Shown here piece after piece: positions 1 through 10,598 of a DNA stretch of 64,000 nucleotides. This DNA is from Hyaloscypha bicolor E (taxonomy: Eukaryota; Ascomycota; Leotiomycetes; Helotiales; Hyaloscyphaceae): positions 744,001 to 808,000 of the forward strand of contig NW_020194685.1 of assembly GCF_002865645.1 (NCBI RefSeq), in the 5' to 3' direction. Made by a program: the position numbers and the translations under genes. The notes below the pieces were generated by a model. The model was given only the letters and a program-made list of their open reading frames with translations, searched no databases and was not told where the DNA came from. Each line of letters starts with the position of its first letter. The stretch's first letter is position 1.

Positions 1-1125
1 AGCTCTCTCCTCCTCCATATTCTTAGGGATATCAGCTTCGCCTAAAAAGGAGACCTCGACACCTTGAATGACGAGTTTATCCTTGGAGAGGTCTATGCAA
101 GCTTGGTGGCGCTTCAGCATATCCAGACCAAGCAGTAAATCGACATCTTTCCCCTCCATGACCGTAAAGCTGCAGGGTAAGAACAAGGTGCCAATCTTGA
201 TTTGAGCAGAATGCACTCGTCCAAGAATAGCCGCAGTGCCCACACCTCTAGCAATGCCTGCAAACCGCTTGTCTACCAGTCTCATGATACCACAGGCCTC
301 AGCGCATGCAGGAGACATGATTGTGGCTTGGGCGCCGGAATCGACGAACGCTTTGACTTTGTGACCATTGACTTCGACATCGATGTATAACATGTGGACT
401 CTACCGAAAACTAACATCCATCAGTCGTAATGTCTAGACATACCTGACTGGAAACTCACCCTCGGGGTTATGCTCAATAGCATTTTGTAGATTCTCCTGA
501 ACCCGCTCCTCCCGAATCATCTCAGCGATCCTCATCTGAGCATCAATATCAAACGGATCCGCATTCAGGTCTGCAATCTGCTGCCTCCGCCTCATCTGGT
601 CGTCCCTCTCCTGTTCCTGCATCTGCCTCAAAACTTGCGCGAATCTCTCTGGGCTATCAATCACAGCCGCCAACTCGGGTCTTTGGCTAATGGCTTGCTG
701 TCTCATCTCCGGATTTCCAAGCAACTGTAATCGAATGGTCTCGGGATCTGGGAAACCTTGCCCACCTCTCTGGCTTGGTTGCTGGCGAGCAGGCTGTGCT
801 TGTCGTGGGCCTGCTGGCTGGCTTCCTACCATATCTCGAACGTGTAATGCCAACATCTCCCCGTCCCCAATCTGCAGCTGCTCCATGGTTTTGGAGTCAT
901 CGTTCAGCAGTTGGCCGTTATGGTAGAGGTGTTGAGAGGTTTTAGGGATTCCAGCTTCGGATTGCACGGCTTCCTTCAGCGTGCTGACCGTCGTGTCCGG
1001 GGGGATCTCGAGGGAGAGGAGGTCGGCATCTTCGTGCGTGGGAGCGGTAATGTTGAGCGTGATGCGCCTTCGAAGATACGTCAGTCAAGTCAGCTCAAAG
1101 GAGGGGCCAAGGTTTGTACAAACAT
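1..1125 (-). CDS. DDI1: DNA damage-inducible protein 1 (ubiquitin-like / retroviral-type aspartyl protease shuttle protein), 5' part
   Basis: DDI1 is a ubiquitin-proteasome shuttle with a retropepsin-like protease domain. Exons read 1125-1124, 1067-444 and 400-1, and the gene runs off the left edge; 342 codons are visible. The N-terminus (from [17 protein letters not shown]) is a ubiquitin-like domain, followed by a Gln/Arg-rich middle (about residues 110-200). The retropepsin core then carries the catalytic DSGAQ motif (Asp about residue 229) and the second-lobe [11 protein letters not shown]. The C-terminal UBA domain expected in the family would lie outside the window. Intron 2 (443-401, GTATGT..TAG) joins FPV to RVHMLYIDV exactly. 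For the start, the only fitting model splits the ATG: AT at 1125-1124, intron 1123-1068 (GTTTGT..CGAAG), then G plus CGC ATC ACG. The family is clear; the split start is inference. Confidence 0.9.
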
Positions 1126-2371
1126 GATGCCGAAAATGAGGTCTTTGGAGGTGAACGGATGGTGGTGAGGATTTGTTGAGTTTCAGAGGTGGGGAGATTC
1201 AGAATCAGAAGACAGGCAAGAAGTTGTTACTGAGGAGATAACGCAGGCGGTGACATAATCCCGAGCAAACAGTCTGTGGGCTGGGCAGGGTTCTTTGTGA
1301 TCGGTGGATGGGGACGTGAGGGGGCGTGACGAGCGTGTGTTTTTGTTTTGGACTGTACGACAAGCTTTGGGAGAGGGGGCGGCGAGGGGGGAGGGGGTTC
1401 GAGTCGGCCAGCCTCGTCGAGTCGTCACGAAGCGGCGGTTGCCTGCCTTGCCTCGTCAATTCCAACAGCTTCTCAGCTATTCCTTGGCCCTCTTTGCCTC
1501 GCAACTGCAACTCGCGGCGAGGAAACGGGATGCAAGCTCGCAAGGCCATCATTCATCACAACTTCAAACAATGAAGTCTTTGCATGCGCCCGTCGTTTTC
1601 CTCTAGTAGCCGGTCCCTACGGAGCTTTTCTGGGCGCGGGGGGAGCTGAACGATGCAGAGACGGAATACAGGCCCATATCGAGAGCGTGCTCTTGCATCG
1701 CGCCAACAAGCATCGCGTGGAGGTGTGGGGGACGAGGCGTATTTACCTCGCGGGGGACCGAAAAAGCGGCACGCATTTCCAATGTCCCAAGTCAAGCCAG
1801 ACATTGCAAGTACTGCAGTACGTCTCTGGATGTACAGTACGCATGCGATATTGCACGTTGAAAGTCTGCTCCCTGTACACGTCTCGGAAATTCCAGAAAA
1901 TGGGTTTCCAGCTCCTCTCCACTCCACTCCACTCCGCTCCACTCAGTCCACTCCACTCACTCCACTCCACTCGCTCCGCTCCGCTCCAATCAAATGTCCC
2001 CATTTGACTGGGACATTCAAGATGAGCGCCGCTTTTGCTGTCCACCGGGAGGGACGCCGACGCCTTGGACGCGATCTGAGCCTGAGCCTGCCCAGAGCCC
2101 TCCACACATGACAAGGCTGCGATCTGGAGTGACAGCTCTCAGCTTTTTGAGAAGTGAAGTGTCGGCTGCTTCCAGGTCCTCGCCCCCATTGCTTCTTCCC
2201 TGAACACAGCCAACCCGCCCAATCCACTGCTCCATGCAACCAGTATTCTGATCGACTGTCACGTCAAGCCCGCCCGGCAAAACCCCACTCTTCCCCCCTT
2301 ACAGTACCCTACCCCAGACCAGAACAGACCAGACCAGGACAACTACTGTCCGAGGGTGCCAATTGTACAAG
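1126..2371. other. Divergent intergenic region between DDI1 and the GNAT gene; pentamer repeats
   Basis: No gene is supported here. It should hold the promoters of DDI1 (leftward) and the acetyltransferase (rightward). A stretch at about 1914-1987 is a degenerate pyrimidine-rich repeat of CACTC/CGCTC pentamers. Near 1811-1850 there are AGTACTGCAGTAC and GTACAGTAC palindrome-like words. The open frames crossing this region follow the low-complexity sequence and show no domain. Confidence 0.6.
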
Positions 2372-3398
2372 ATGCCTCTGGAGGAACAGAGGCCGGTACC
2401 GCCAGTGCCTCTTACAGAAAGTCCGAATAGCGTCATGACTGAGCGATCGGAGAGTCCCAATCAGCAGGAAGAAGCATCTCCAACCACGGACCGTCATCAA
2501 CGACAGTTCATAATCATCCCCGAAGAGCATCAGCGCAAGGCACCAAGTAACCTCAACCTCCACCCATACACGCGCCCACTCACCATCTCGGACCTTGAGT
2601 CCTGTGTTGTTCTCGAGAATGCCGCCTTCACTAATCCAGAAGAACGTGCCACGAGAGAAAAGGCAAGTGTTCCGGGGCAGGAATCGCCTGGTTGAGCACG
2701 TGACTACCTTCCGATTGCGGCAAGGTGTCTGTACAGCATTTACTGACGCCTCATATAGTTCAGATACCGTCTTTCGAGATGTGGTGAACTCTGTCTCGGC
2801 ATCTTCTGCACTGTTGTGCCTGGCTCCGGAATCAACGCAGAAACACTTGCAACCGGCAAGCCGGTAGAGACCAGTCGACACAATGGGGCAATTAGCGTCT
2901 TACTCGGCCATGTCGTTGCTGCCAAAACGAATGACCTCATAGCCTCTGACGAGTCTATGGGTGTGCCCGAAGACTGGGATTCCCCACATCCAAAGCCTTC
3001 CAATCTTGGCCATCAGGAAGCTGGACGGACGATTGTTATTCATTCTGTCGCTATATTGCCGGCTTTTCAGGGACGGGGTCTGGGGAGAGTTTTAGTGATG
3101 GCGTATATGCAGCAGATGAACGGAGCTGGCATTGCTGATAGGTTGGCGTTGATTGCTCATGATGTGAGTTTGAACTTCTGGCTCTCTTCCAAATAGGAGG
3201 TTAATGAAGATAACAGCCTAAGGTGGCTTGGTATGAGAAGCTTGGTTTTAGCAATAAGGGAAAGGGTAAGGCTCAATTTGGTGGTGGTGGCTGGTACGAT
3301 CTGGTGCGTTGCCTAACTCTAATCCCCTGTTACCCCAGCTGACTTTCCTCAAGGTCTTCGAGTTGAAAGCGTTGGAGCCAAGGGCAGCCTATGGCTAG
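2372..3398 (+). CDS. GNAT-family (arylalkylamine-like) N-acetyltransferase
   Basis: Acetyl-CoA-dependent N-acetyltransferase of about 275 aa, probably of the AANAT/polyamine type known in fungi. Exons are 2372-2662, 2759-3163, 3217-3303 and 3354-3398. A Pro/Ser-rich leader (residues 1-60) is followed by the AANAT-like ENAAFTNPEERATREK..FRYRLSRCGELCLGIF block. GNAT motif A is VIHSVAILPAFQGRGLG, whose Q-x-x-G-x-G loop binds the CoA pyrophosphate, and motif B is VAWYEKLGF. Intron 1 (2663-2758) has a GC donor (AAG|gcaagt) and a TACTGAC branch site; its junction K|FRYRL is exact. The last intron can end at 3338 or 3353, both in frame (5 residues difference). The substrate cannot be told from sequence. 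It is not clustered with related genes. Confidence 0.85.
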
Positions 3399-3553
3399 AG
3401 GGGGTAAACTTCTTTGCTGCATTCTATTTGTGATACCCACACTTCGGCTTTGACTCTAATTGCAGCAGCATGCATAATGAGCGAGAGAAATTTACACAGC
3501 AATCCACTCGATATAATACAGAAGAAGTCTTTCACTCAAACGGGTATCATTGC

Positions 3554-4264
3554 CTAGTCACTTGCCCTGTATTTGTCTTTGTACTCCTGCATCTGTCTAA
3601 TGTCCTCCTCCGAAATCTTTCCTTTCAAGCCCCCAATAATATCATTCAGCGTCAGTATCGACAGGACCGGGATGCCATATTCTTTTCTGATCTCTCCGAT
3701 TGCACTGGGCATAGGTGTACTTGGATTATCCCCGTTTGGCGCCGGCAGCTTCTCCATTCGATCCAACGCCACCAGAATACCGACAACGATACCGCCCTCT
3801 TTTCGGATCTTATCAATGGCTTCCCTCTTCGCCGTTCCAGCAGTCACAACATCATCCACAATCAGGACCCTCTTCCCCTTCAATGGCGCACCAACAATAT
3901 TGCCTCCTTCACCATGGTCCTTCGCCTCTTTCCTATCAAAGCTATAGCACACCTTCCCGTACTTTTCCGGCAGCAGATCCGCTAACTTGTCAACTGTAGC
4001 ACACGCCAATGGGATTCCCTTGTACGCGGGTCCAAACAGGATATCGAATTCGAGGGGGGTTGAGGACGTGCTGGCTTCGATAATCGTCTTTGCATATGCA
4101 GTAGAGATTGCGCGGAGGAGATTCGCGCTGTAGAAGTTTCCGGCGTTGAAGAAGTAGGGAGAAATGCGTTTGGATTTTAACTCGAAGCTTCCGAATTTGA
4201 GGATCCCGCCATCAATGGCTGCTTTGAGGAATTCGACCTTGTATGGGGCGAGAGTGGTGGACAT
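3554..4264 (-). CDS. URA5: Orotate phosphoribosyltransferase
   Basis: Cytosolic enzyme of de novo pyrimidine synthesis that converts orotate plus PRPP to OMP. It is a single 236-aa exon, the usual fungal length. The type I phosphoribosyltransferase PRPP-binding signature is [13 protein letters not shown] (residues 133-145). [15 protein letters not shown] (about 73-87) and the lysine-rich flexible loop near [10 protein letters not shown] (112-121) are also present. The start is the first ATG and gives the family-typical [17 protein letters not shown]. It is divergent to NOG1 with 355 bp between the two ATGs, so the promoters probably overlap. A poly-A tract lies at about 4458-4468 in that interval. 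Confidence 0.97.
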   Translation of the reverse strand: MSTTLAPYKVEFLKAAIDGGILKFGSFELKSKRISPYFFNAGNFYSANLLRAISTAYAKTIIEASTSSTPLEFDILFGPAYKGIPLACATVDKLADLLPEKYGKVCYSFDRKEAKDHGEGGNIVGAPLKGKRVLIVDDVVTAGTAKREAIDKIRKEGGIVVGILVALDRMEKLPAPNGDNPSTPMPSAIGEIRKEYGIPVLSILTLNDIIGGLKGKISEEDIRQMQEYKDKYRASD

Positions 4265-4619
4265 GGTGAAAGTGAGCGGAAGAGTGAGACCAAGAATTGC
4301 TTCGGCGTCTCAGGCCAAACAGTAAAGAGAGCTGTAGAGGATTCCCAGATGATGCGGCGCTGGCAAAGATGAAGGGGGGACGATCTTGATTTTCGGCTAT
4401 TGAATTAAATACTATCCCGTTTTTGAAGACTTTCACGTTGCCGGTCCCCTTCCATCCAAAAAAAAAAATCGATAACGTGATGAGGGGCTCGCTTAGACTT
4501 CGGCGATAAGATTGCACTATTGTAGCGCCTTGGCACGAATTTCTTCAACCTGAAAACTGAGATAAAAATTCAAGACTCCAGCCATCTTAGCCTCGACGTC
4601 GAACACCGCATTGCCCGCC
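4265..4619. promoter_or_regulatory. Shared divergent promoter interval URA5 / NOG1
   Basis: This 355-bp interval separates the start codons of two divergently transcribed housekeeping genes and must hold both core promoters. A homopolymeric A run (minus strand T run) lies at about 4458-4468. I see no clear TATA box or named operator. This is inferred from gene layout only. Confidence 0.5.
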
Positions 4620-6676
4620 ATGAAGACCACTTGGAAGGATATTCAGCCTGTTCCGACGTCTCAGGAATTCCTGGATATTGTGCTGAGTCGGACACAGCGA
4701 CGACTGCCGACCCAGATCCGCTCCGGATTTCAGATAAGCAGAATCAGAAGTACTAGGCAAAATTTCCTGAAGCTGCGTTCAGAACACTGATCTCTCACAG
4801 ACTTCTACACTAGAAAGGTGAAATTTACACAAGAAACTTTCACTGAGAAGCTTTCTCTCATCCTTGACGGATTCCCACGCTTACAAGATATCCACCCTTT
4901 CCACAAAGATCTCCTCAACACCCTCTATGATGCAGACCACTTCCGAATAGCCCTCGGCCAACTCTCGACCGCAAAACATCTGATTGAGATTGTTTCCCGC
5001 GATTATGTCCGACTTCTCAAATATGCGCAATCCCTCTTCCAGTGCAAGCAGCTCAAACGTGCTGCATTGGGTAGAATGGCCACGATTTGCCGAAGATTGA
5101 AAGACCCCCTCCTCTACCTCGATCAAGTTCGACAGCATCTTGGTCGACTCCCCTCAATCGACCCAAATACTAGAACCCTCCTTATCTGCGGGTATCCTAA
5201 TGTTGGAAAATCCAGTTTCTTGAAGAGTGTTACAAGAGCAGATGTTGATGTGCAGCCATATGCCTTCACAACGAAGAGTTTGTTCGTTGGACATTTCGAC
5301 TATAAGTACCTTCGATTCCAAGCGATTGATACCCCTGGTATTCTAGACCACCCTCTCGAGGAAATGAACACCATTGAAATGCAATCTATCACCGCAATCG
5401 CCCATCTCCGGTCGGCAATCCTCTATTTCATGGATCTCTCGGAGCAGTGCGGATATACAGTTCAAGCACAAGTGCAGCTATTCCAGAGCATTAAGCCTCT
5501 ATTTGCCAATAAGCTCGTCTTCATCGTCATCAACAAGATCGACGTTACTCGACCCGAAGATCTGGATGAGGAAACACAAGCACAGGTTCAAGGTCTGCTG
5601 AAAGCCGGAGATGTCGAGATGCTTCAACTCTCGTGCACCACAAGCGAAGGTGTTCAAGAAGTCAAGAACGCAGCATGCGAGCGTCTAATCGCAGACCGGG
5701 TAGCTCAAAAACTGAAGGCGGGAACGAGCAGCAGCGGTGCCGTTGGTGGCAGACTTGGAGACGTTCTCACTCGAATCCACGTCGCCAGACCAATGGATGG
5801 CATTGTTCGCGAACCCTTTATCCCCGAGGCTGTGAAAAACATGAAGAAATACGACAAGAACGACCCTAACCGCAAGAAGCTCGCCCGGGATGTCGAGGAA
5901 GAGGAAGGTGGAGCGGGTGTCTATAATGTTGACCTCAAAGATAAATACATTCTCGAGAACGACGAGTGGAAGCATGACAAGATCCCTGAAATCTTCGATG
6001 GCAAGAATGTTTATGATTTCATTGATAAAGATATCGAGGCTAAGCTTGCGGCGTTGGAGGAGGAAGAGGAGAAGTTGGAGGCGGAGGGTTATTACGATTC
6101 CGACGAGGAGCTAGAAGATGCCGAGGATGCGGATATCAGAATGAAGGCCGACATGATCCGCGAGAAGAGAATTCTGATCCGCAACGAGGCGAAGATGAAG
6201 AAGTCGCTCAAGAACCGGGCAATCATCCCCCGTACCGCCACTCGCAAGAAGTTGACGGATATGGAGGATCACCTTGATTCGCTGGGTCTCGACACTACTG
6301 CAATCGGAGTGCGAGCACGTTCGCAATCTAGAGGGAGAAGTCAACTACGCAGTCGAACCGGCACGGAAGATGTCATGGATGTCGATTCCCCTGATTATGA
6401 GGCGAAGATGCGTGCGAAGAGCAGAGCCAGAAGTCAGAGCAATAGACGGGATGACGGTGTTACGAACGAGACTGCTAGGACGAAAGCGGAGAGAGCACAG
6501 AAGTTGAGTCAGAGGAAGATGAACAGAATGGCGAGACAGGGTGAGGCGGATAGACATGTTGCTGCTGCTATGCCTAAGCATTTGGTATGTTCCCCCTTTA
6601 TCCTCTGGTTAGCAACATCTCTAACAAATTACAGTTCTCTGGCAAGAGAGGCATGGGGAAGACGAACAGTCGTTAG
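4620..6676 (+). CDS. NOG1: Nucleolar GTP-binding protein 1 (60S ribosome assembly GTPase)
   Basis: NOG1 is a nucleolar/nuclear OBG-family GTPase needed for 60S pre-ribosome maturation. Exons are 4620-4749, 4801-6584 and 6635-6676, giving 651 aa, close to yeast Nog1. The N-terminal helical domain ([20 protein letters not shown]) is joined across intron 1 to [11 protein letters not shown] motifs are GYPNVGKSS (G1, about 174-182), DTPG (G3, about 220-223) and NKID (G4, about 288-291). A basic and acidic C-terminal extension follows with [10 protein letters not shown] and RS-like stretches. The last exon encodes [13 protein letters not shown], matching the conserved NOG1 C-terminus. Reading through intron 2 would add about 100 non-conserved residues, so I end the gene at TAG 6674-6676. 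Confidence 0.96.
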
Positions 6677-8635
6677 TGTCTGTATATCTCAAATTACGAT
6701 GGTCGTCTCATGGCTCTGGCGTTTGGGAGTGCAGGTAAAATCAAAAAGGGACATGAAACTTTTCATCTTGAAGCATGTTTGGCGTGGCACTCTTCGTCTG
6801 AGGGCGAGAGAGGGCTTGCATCACGCTGTAGATTTCCAGAATCAAAAGAATCTAAAGACATCCATTGAAGAGCAAACGCAGGCATCATTCTTCTCGAGAT
6901 CCTTAACACTGTGGTCAAGGTTGCACTCACACATGTACACAGTTCCGACGGCCGCAAGAAAGTGTGCGTGAATGGTGGTGTTAGTGTGATTAAACAACCA
7001 TCCGGCGCCTTCCCCATCCCAGGAGCTGTACTCCCAACCATGTTGATTCTTCCCCTTTTGTATCGTATCAATCTCGAAGATCTCACTATTTCGTCGAAGC
7101 ACGACCACATGTCTCACACTGGCTTTCCTTCTCTCGTGCCTTCAATGCTACACTGCAACAGTAGAAATGAATCCTGGGCCTCACGGGGAGGGAGGAGGGA
7201 GGAGGAGAGACAACGATCCACCGAAAAAGGGGGAGAGAGACATCACATGATCTTCCCACCATGCGCCGGTTAAGTATTTCCCTTCCCCGGCCCAACCGAC
7301 CCAATTGAGGAGTCGTGAAAGCGCCTTGGACCTCCGAGGACGAGGTCATGGACCACAAGCTGCTGCACGGCCAGCGAAAACGGCGGTGGGGCGGAGAGGG
7401 CGAGCGTGAGAGGTGCCTTTTTGTCCGCGTCGCGGTGCGAGCTGCGGTTGGTGAGTGAGGTTGCACGCACAACAAGCCATCCAGCCAACGTTTGCTGGAC
7501 GGGACTAGAGGGACCTCGGGCAGGGACAGGGACAGAGACAGCTCCAGACTGCTTCCCCAAACACCTCTCCATCTTGGTCTTGGCTGTCAAATGAAAAGAC
7601 GTTCATTATTGCCCGAGTGCAGGTCCAAATTCTGACGAGTGGTGGCAAGGATACGTGCTTGCTCCCTTGCTGCCCCGATGACTTGGTACCGAACGGACCC
7701 ATAGCGGAGAATTTTCTCCTCTGCATCCCCCTCTCCTTTCCCTTCTCCCCAACTCCTCCCAATACCGTACTTCACAACCTCAGCACCATCCCGTCTTCAC
7801 GTCGTTCACAACGACTGTCGACGACGCCCCTCTTGCAGTGCAGTGCTGTGCCCTTTCCGGCCCTGGCCTGGTTCTTCCTCCATCGCTGTCGTCTCCCTCT
7901 TCAGCGGATATGGCTCGGAGCCTCCTCGATCATCCCCAACACCACTGGTGCTTCGGACCTCAGAAGGGAGTCTACAAGGGTCTTGGACCACCATTCGACA
8001 CGAACCTCCGACTTCCCCCCCCCGCCCCCCACTCCTCCCTCCAGAGAAGGCGAGGCCAACGAATCCCCAGACTGTCTCTCATCATGGTCAGAATTGCACA
8101 GAGCCACCCACCTTGTGGCCGAACGTGACTCCACGCGATGAGGACTCGTCGGTGTTGTCGCTACAGTATCTGCAAGGATACTAAACCTCCGCCCCAAGGC
8201 TTGGGCATTTCGGGAATAGTCTCATTTTTCACTAGTCTGGTATCGTGTAGCGTGTCAACTGAATACCAGAAAATATGAACTTCATTCAATAACGAAATAG
8301 CTAACAGACTAGCAGTGAAAAGAAGATGGTGCTATGTCCCCTCGGCAACAAAGAGGGATCTCCCTTTCCCAATTTCAGAAACACCCTCCGAAGAGGGCCG
8401 GGCGGGCGGGCGGGCGGACAGTCAGAGAAACACAACACAATGAAAGACAGCTGGAGGACAATTTCACCTCTATATCAAGGCCACTCCCCACTCTTGGCCA
8501 AGTCAGTCCGAAGGCGACATCGGATGGCATGAGAGCTCGCCGTTAGATTTCCTCTGAAAGTTCAAAGCATGAACCTGGAAAGCTAAGCTCAAAGCCACAG
8601 AGAAAACACGGCCCGCCCGTCCTTCACTCGCTGCC
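6677..8635. other. Intergenic, no gene supported; C- and G-runs
   Basis: About 2 kb between the convergent NOG1 and methyltransferase genes. It holds pyrimidine-rich low-complexity DNA, a C-run at about 8015-8030 and a GGGC tandem run at 8396-8417 with quadruplex potential. Several 60-170-residue open frames cross it, but none has a domain, a splice structure or a coding bias I trust. Confidence 0.6.
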
Positions 8636-10598
8636 TCATCGTCTGGAGCGGGACTTTCTACCGATACAGACGTAGAGGGGCAGGTACGCCTAAAGCTATA
8701 CTCAGCAAAGTCGTCAGGAGAAGCAATATGACGCATCACCTTGAAGGCGGGGTTATCAGCCTCAACTCGTGCTTGGGCTATCAAGAGGTGCACATCTTGA
8801 ATGGGCATACTGCAGCTGCATTAGATCTCGCAGGCATAAGGGCCGAGCTGGTTACTTGAGCCTCTCCGTGAAGGGGAAGATGGCTAGAGAATTGAGCATT
8901 CTTTGAATATTCTCTCTGTTTGTCGCCCCTATTTCATTGTCTCGTTGTTCTATGCCGTTTCTGCTTGTTAGTATTGCGCATTTGCTCGCTTGCTCGTGAC
9001 ATTGAGCATAAGAATATTTCATAGTTGATCAGTAAGTCTCAAGTGGGCAAGCTATTTACCTGTTCCCCAACCACACGTGGGTAATGGGATCATCCTACTC
9101 TCAACATCGACAAAGCCCGCGTCTCTCATCAAGTTCGGCAGGCGAGTAGCTTGGCGAAGGTCTTTCAAACCAGCCATGCTTTCAAGGTACCTGGCGCTCC
9201 ACTGGCTCAAGGCATGGTCTGGTGTGAGTGTTCCATTGTCAGACTGAAAATTATAGTACAGCTCAATCATCTGGCACCAGCCTCCTGGTCGTGTCTAAAT
9301 CTCCCATTAGTATTACCATAAAAGCTAGAACCGGGCGCTGAAGTGGTGTCTTGGTAGTAATCTACTATGAAGACAAACGACCTAGCGAGTAAATAGCTCA
9401 CAAGGCATACGAAGAGGGAAACGATGCTCTGAGAAATTGAGACTCACGACGCGGAGCATGTCTCGCATGTACTGTGCCCAGCGATTAGTGTGAACTGCTC
9501 CAGTCATCATGCGCGACTGGACCAGATCGAAGTGGTGCGCATTGAACGAGAACCTGTTCTCATATGGTCAGCCATGTTGAGTCAGTGTGATGCGAGTCAG
9601 TGACTCTCACGTCCGATTAACATCATCAACCTGCAAGCTAGAGCACCGAGAAATCAGCACTTCCGCAATTCAGCATGGTTCGGGAGCAAAGCCAATAACT
9701 CAAACCCTTTCGCGATGCGTTGGGGTTACGGGAGATGAAGTAAAATTGCTGGCAATCCGGGAGCAAAGGATCTAGAAATCCTATCGTTCTTACTAGAGAT
9801 TGGCTGGCATCTCCCGTGGCTGCATAGTCGGACATATATCGATACCTATGACCTATTGGTATACCCGCATCAGCACCTCTGCGAGCATGAACCCTATTCC
9901 ATACTCGTAGTCAAGCCTCTTGTAAACACATTCGTATATTTTTTATTGCGGATTGCCCTCCCATTTGCCCATAAGCAAGGCCTAGTCGCATTTTACGACG
10001 CCTCTCGAGGCGACCGAGGGGTAGATGTTGAGGAGTAGAAGAACGAATCTTTAAATCATACTTCGCATCGACTATGGAGTTCAGCAACTTCAAGAGCCCA
10101 GGATCCTGTGCCATGACCTAGATCCAAGACTCGTCTTTATATCATTGTTAGCTTCCTTGATCTTCCTTGAGCAGGCAAACGGGCTGGGTAAAGCCTTGCG
10201 GAATTGTGAAGTCGATGCCAAGCTAAGTAGCAAAAAACGGAGATATTTGATTCTGTAATACGTACCTAGGTCGGTTTATTGGCGCAAATATCAATCTCTG
10301 TTCGAAGATCATGCTAAAGACGTTGTGCATAATATGCAGTCGCTCTTCTTCCTCCTAGTAGAGCGTTTGAGACTCAGCGATTGGAATCATCGAAAGTACA
10401 TTGGCTTACTTCGTCTATAGGAACCAGGTACGCAAGGTTGTTGATCGCATAATTTTGGAACAGACGATTGTGATATATAGTCGTCTCGAGGAAAGACTGG
10501 TCAAGGGCCTGTGTGCCTTCTTCTGCGTGCCTATCACCAGCATCTGTTTAGCGGCGGGCCCTCCTGGGGGGGAAGGGGCTAACTACTTACGTTGTCAT
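8636..10598 (-). CDS. LaeA-like SAM-dependent methyltransferase (intron-rich; possibly decayed)
   Basis: Class I methyltransferase of the large fungal family related to LaeA/TAM-type enzymes; the substrate is unknown. About 319 aa from 12 short exons: 10598-10591, 10530-10410, 10354-10266, 10134-10062, 9852-9794, 9748-9730, 9630-9611, 9553-9448, 9294-9060, about 8960-8856, 8809-8740 and 8689-8636. Family blocks appear in order: ERLHIMHNVFSMI, motif I RRVLDLGHGTGSWALEVAE, VIGIDICPTM, VDDVNRT|FSFNAHHFDLV, MMTGAVHTNRW, RPGGWCQMIELYYNFQSDNG, CGWGTG, NRENIQRMLNSLAIFPFTERL, MPIQDVHLLIAQAR and the terminal YLPLYVCIGRK. All junctions keep frame with GT-AG ends except exon 9 to exon 10: exon 9 ends in phase 1 at 9060, while the natural acceptor at 8961 gives phase 2. 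Exons 5-7 are tentative. It could be a recent pseudogene. Confidence 0.75.

Noticed and set aside
1395..1420. GGTTCGAGTC, like a tRNA B box
   Set aside because: No matching A box or cloverleaf upstream and the surrounding sequence is G-rich low complexity.
6677..6971. Extension of NOG1 past 6584 to 6971
   Set aside because: This needs retention of the 50-nt intron 6585-6634 (GTATGT..ACAG). Splicing instead gives the conserved [13 protein letters not shown] end.
6842..7117. Minus-strand open frame of 91 codons downstream of NOG1
   Set aside because: It contains Trp and Cys residues and looks protein-like at first sight, but no domain is recognisable, it sits where the NOG1 3' UTR is expected, and no splice partners are visible.
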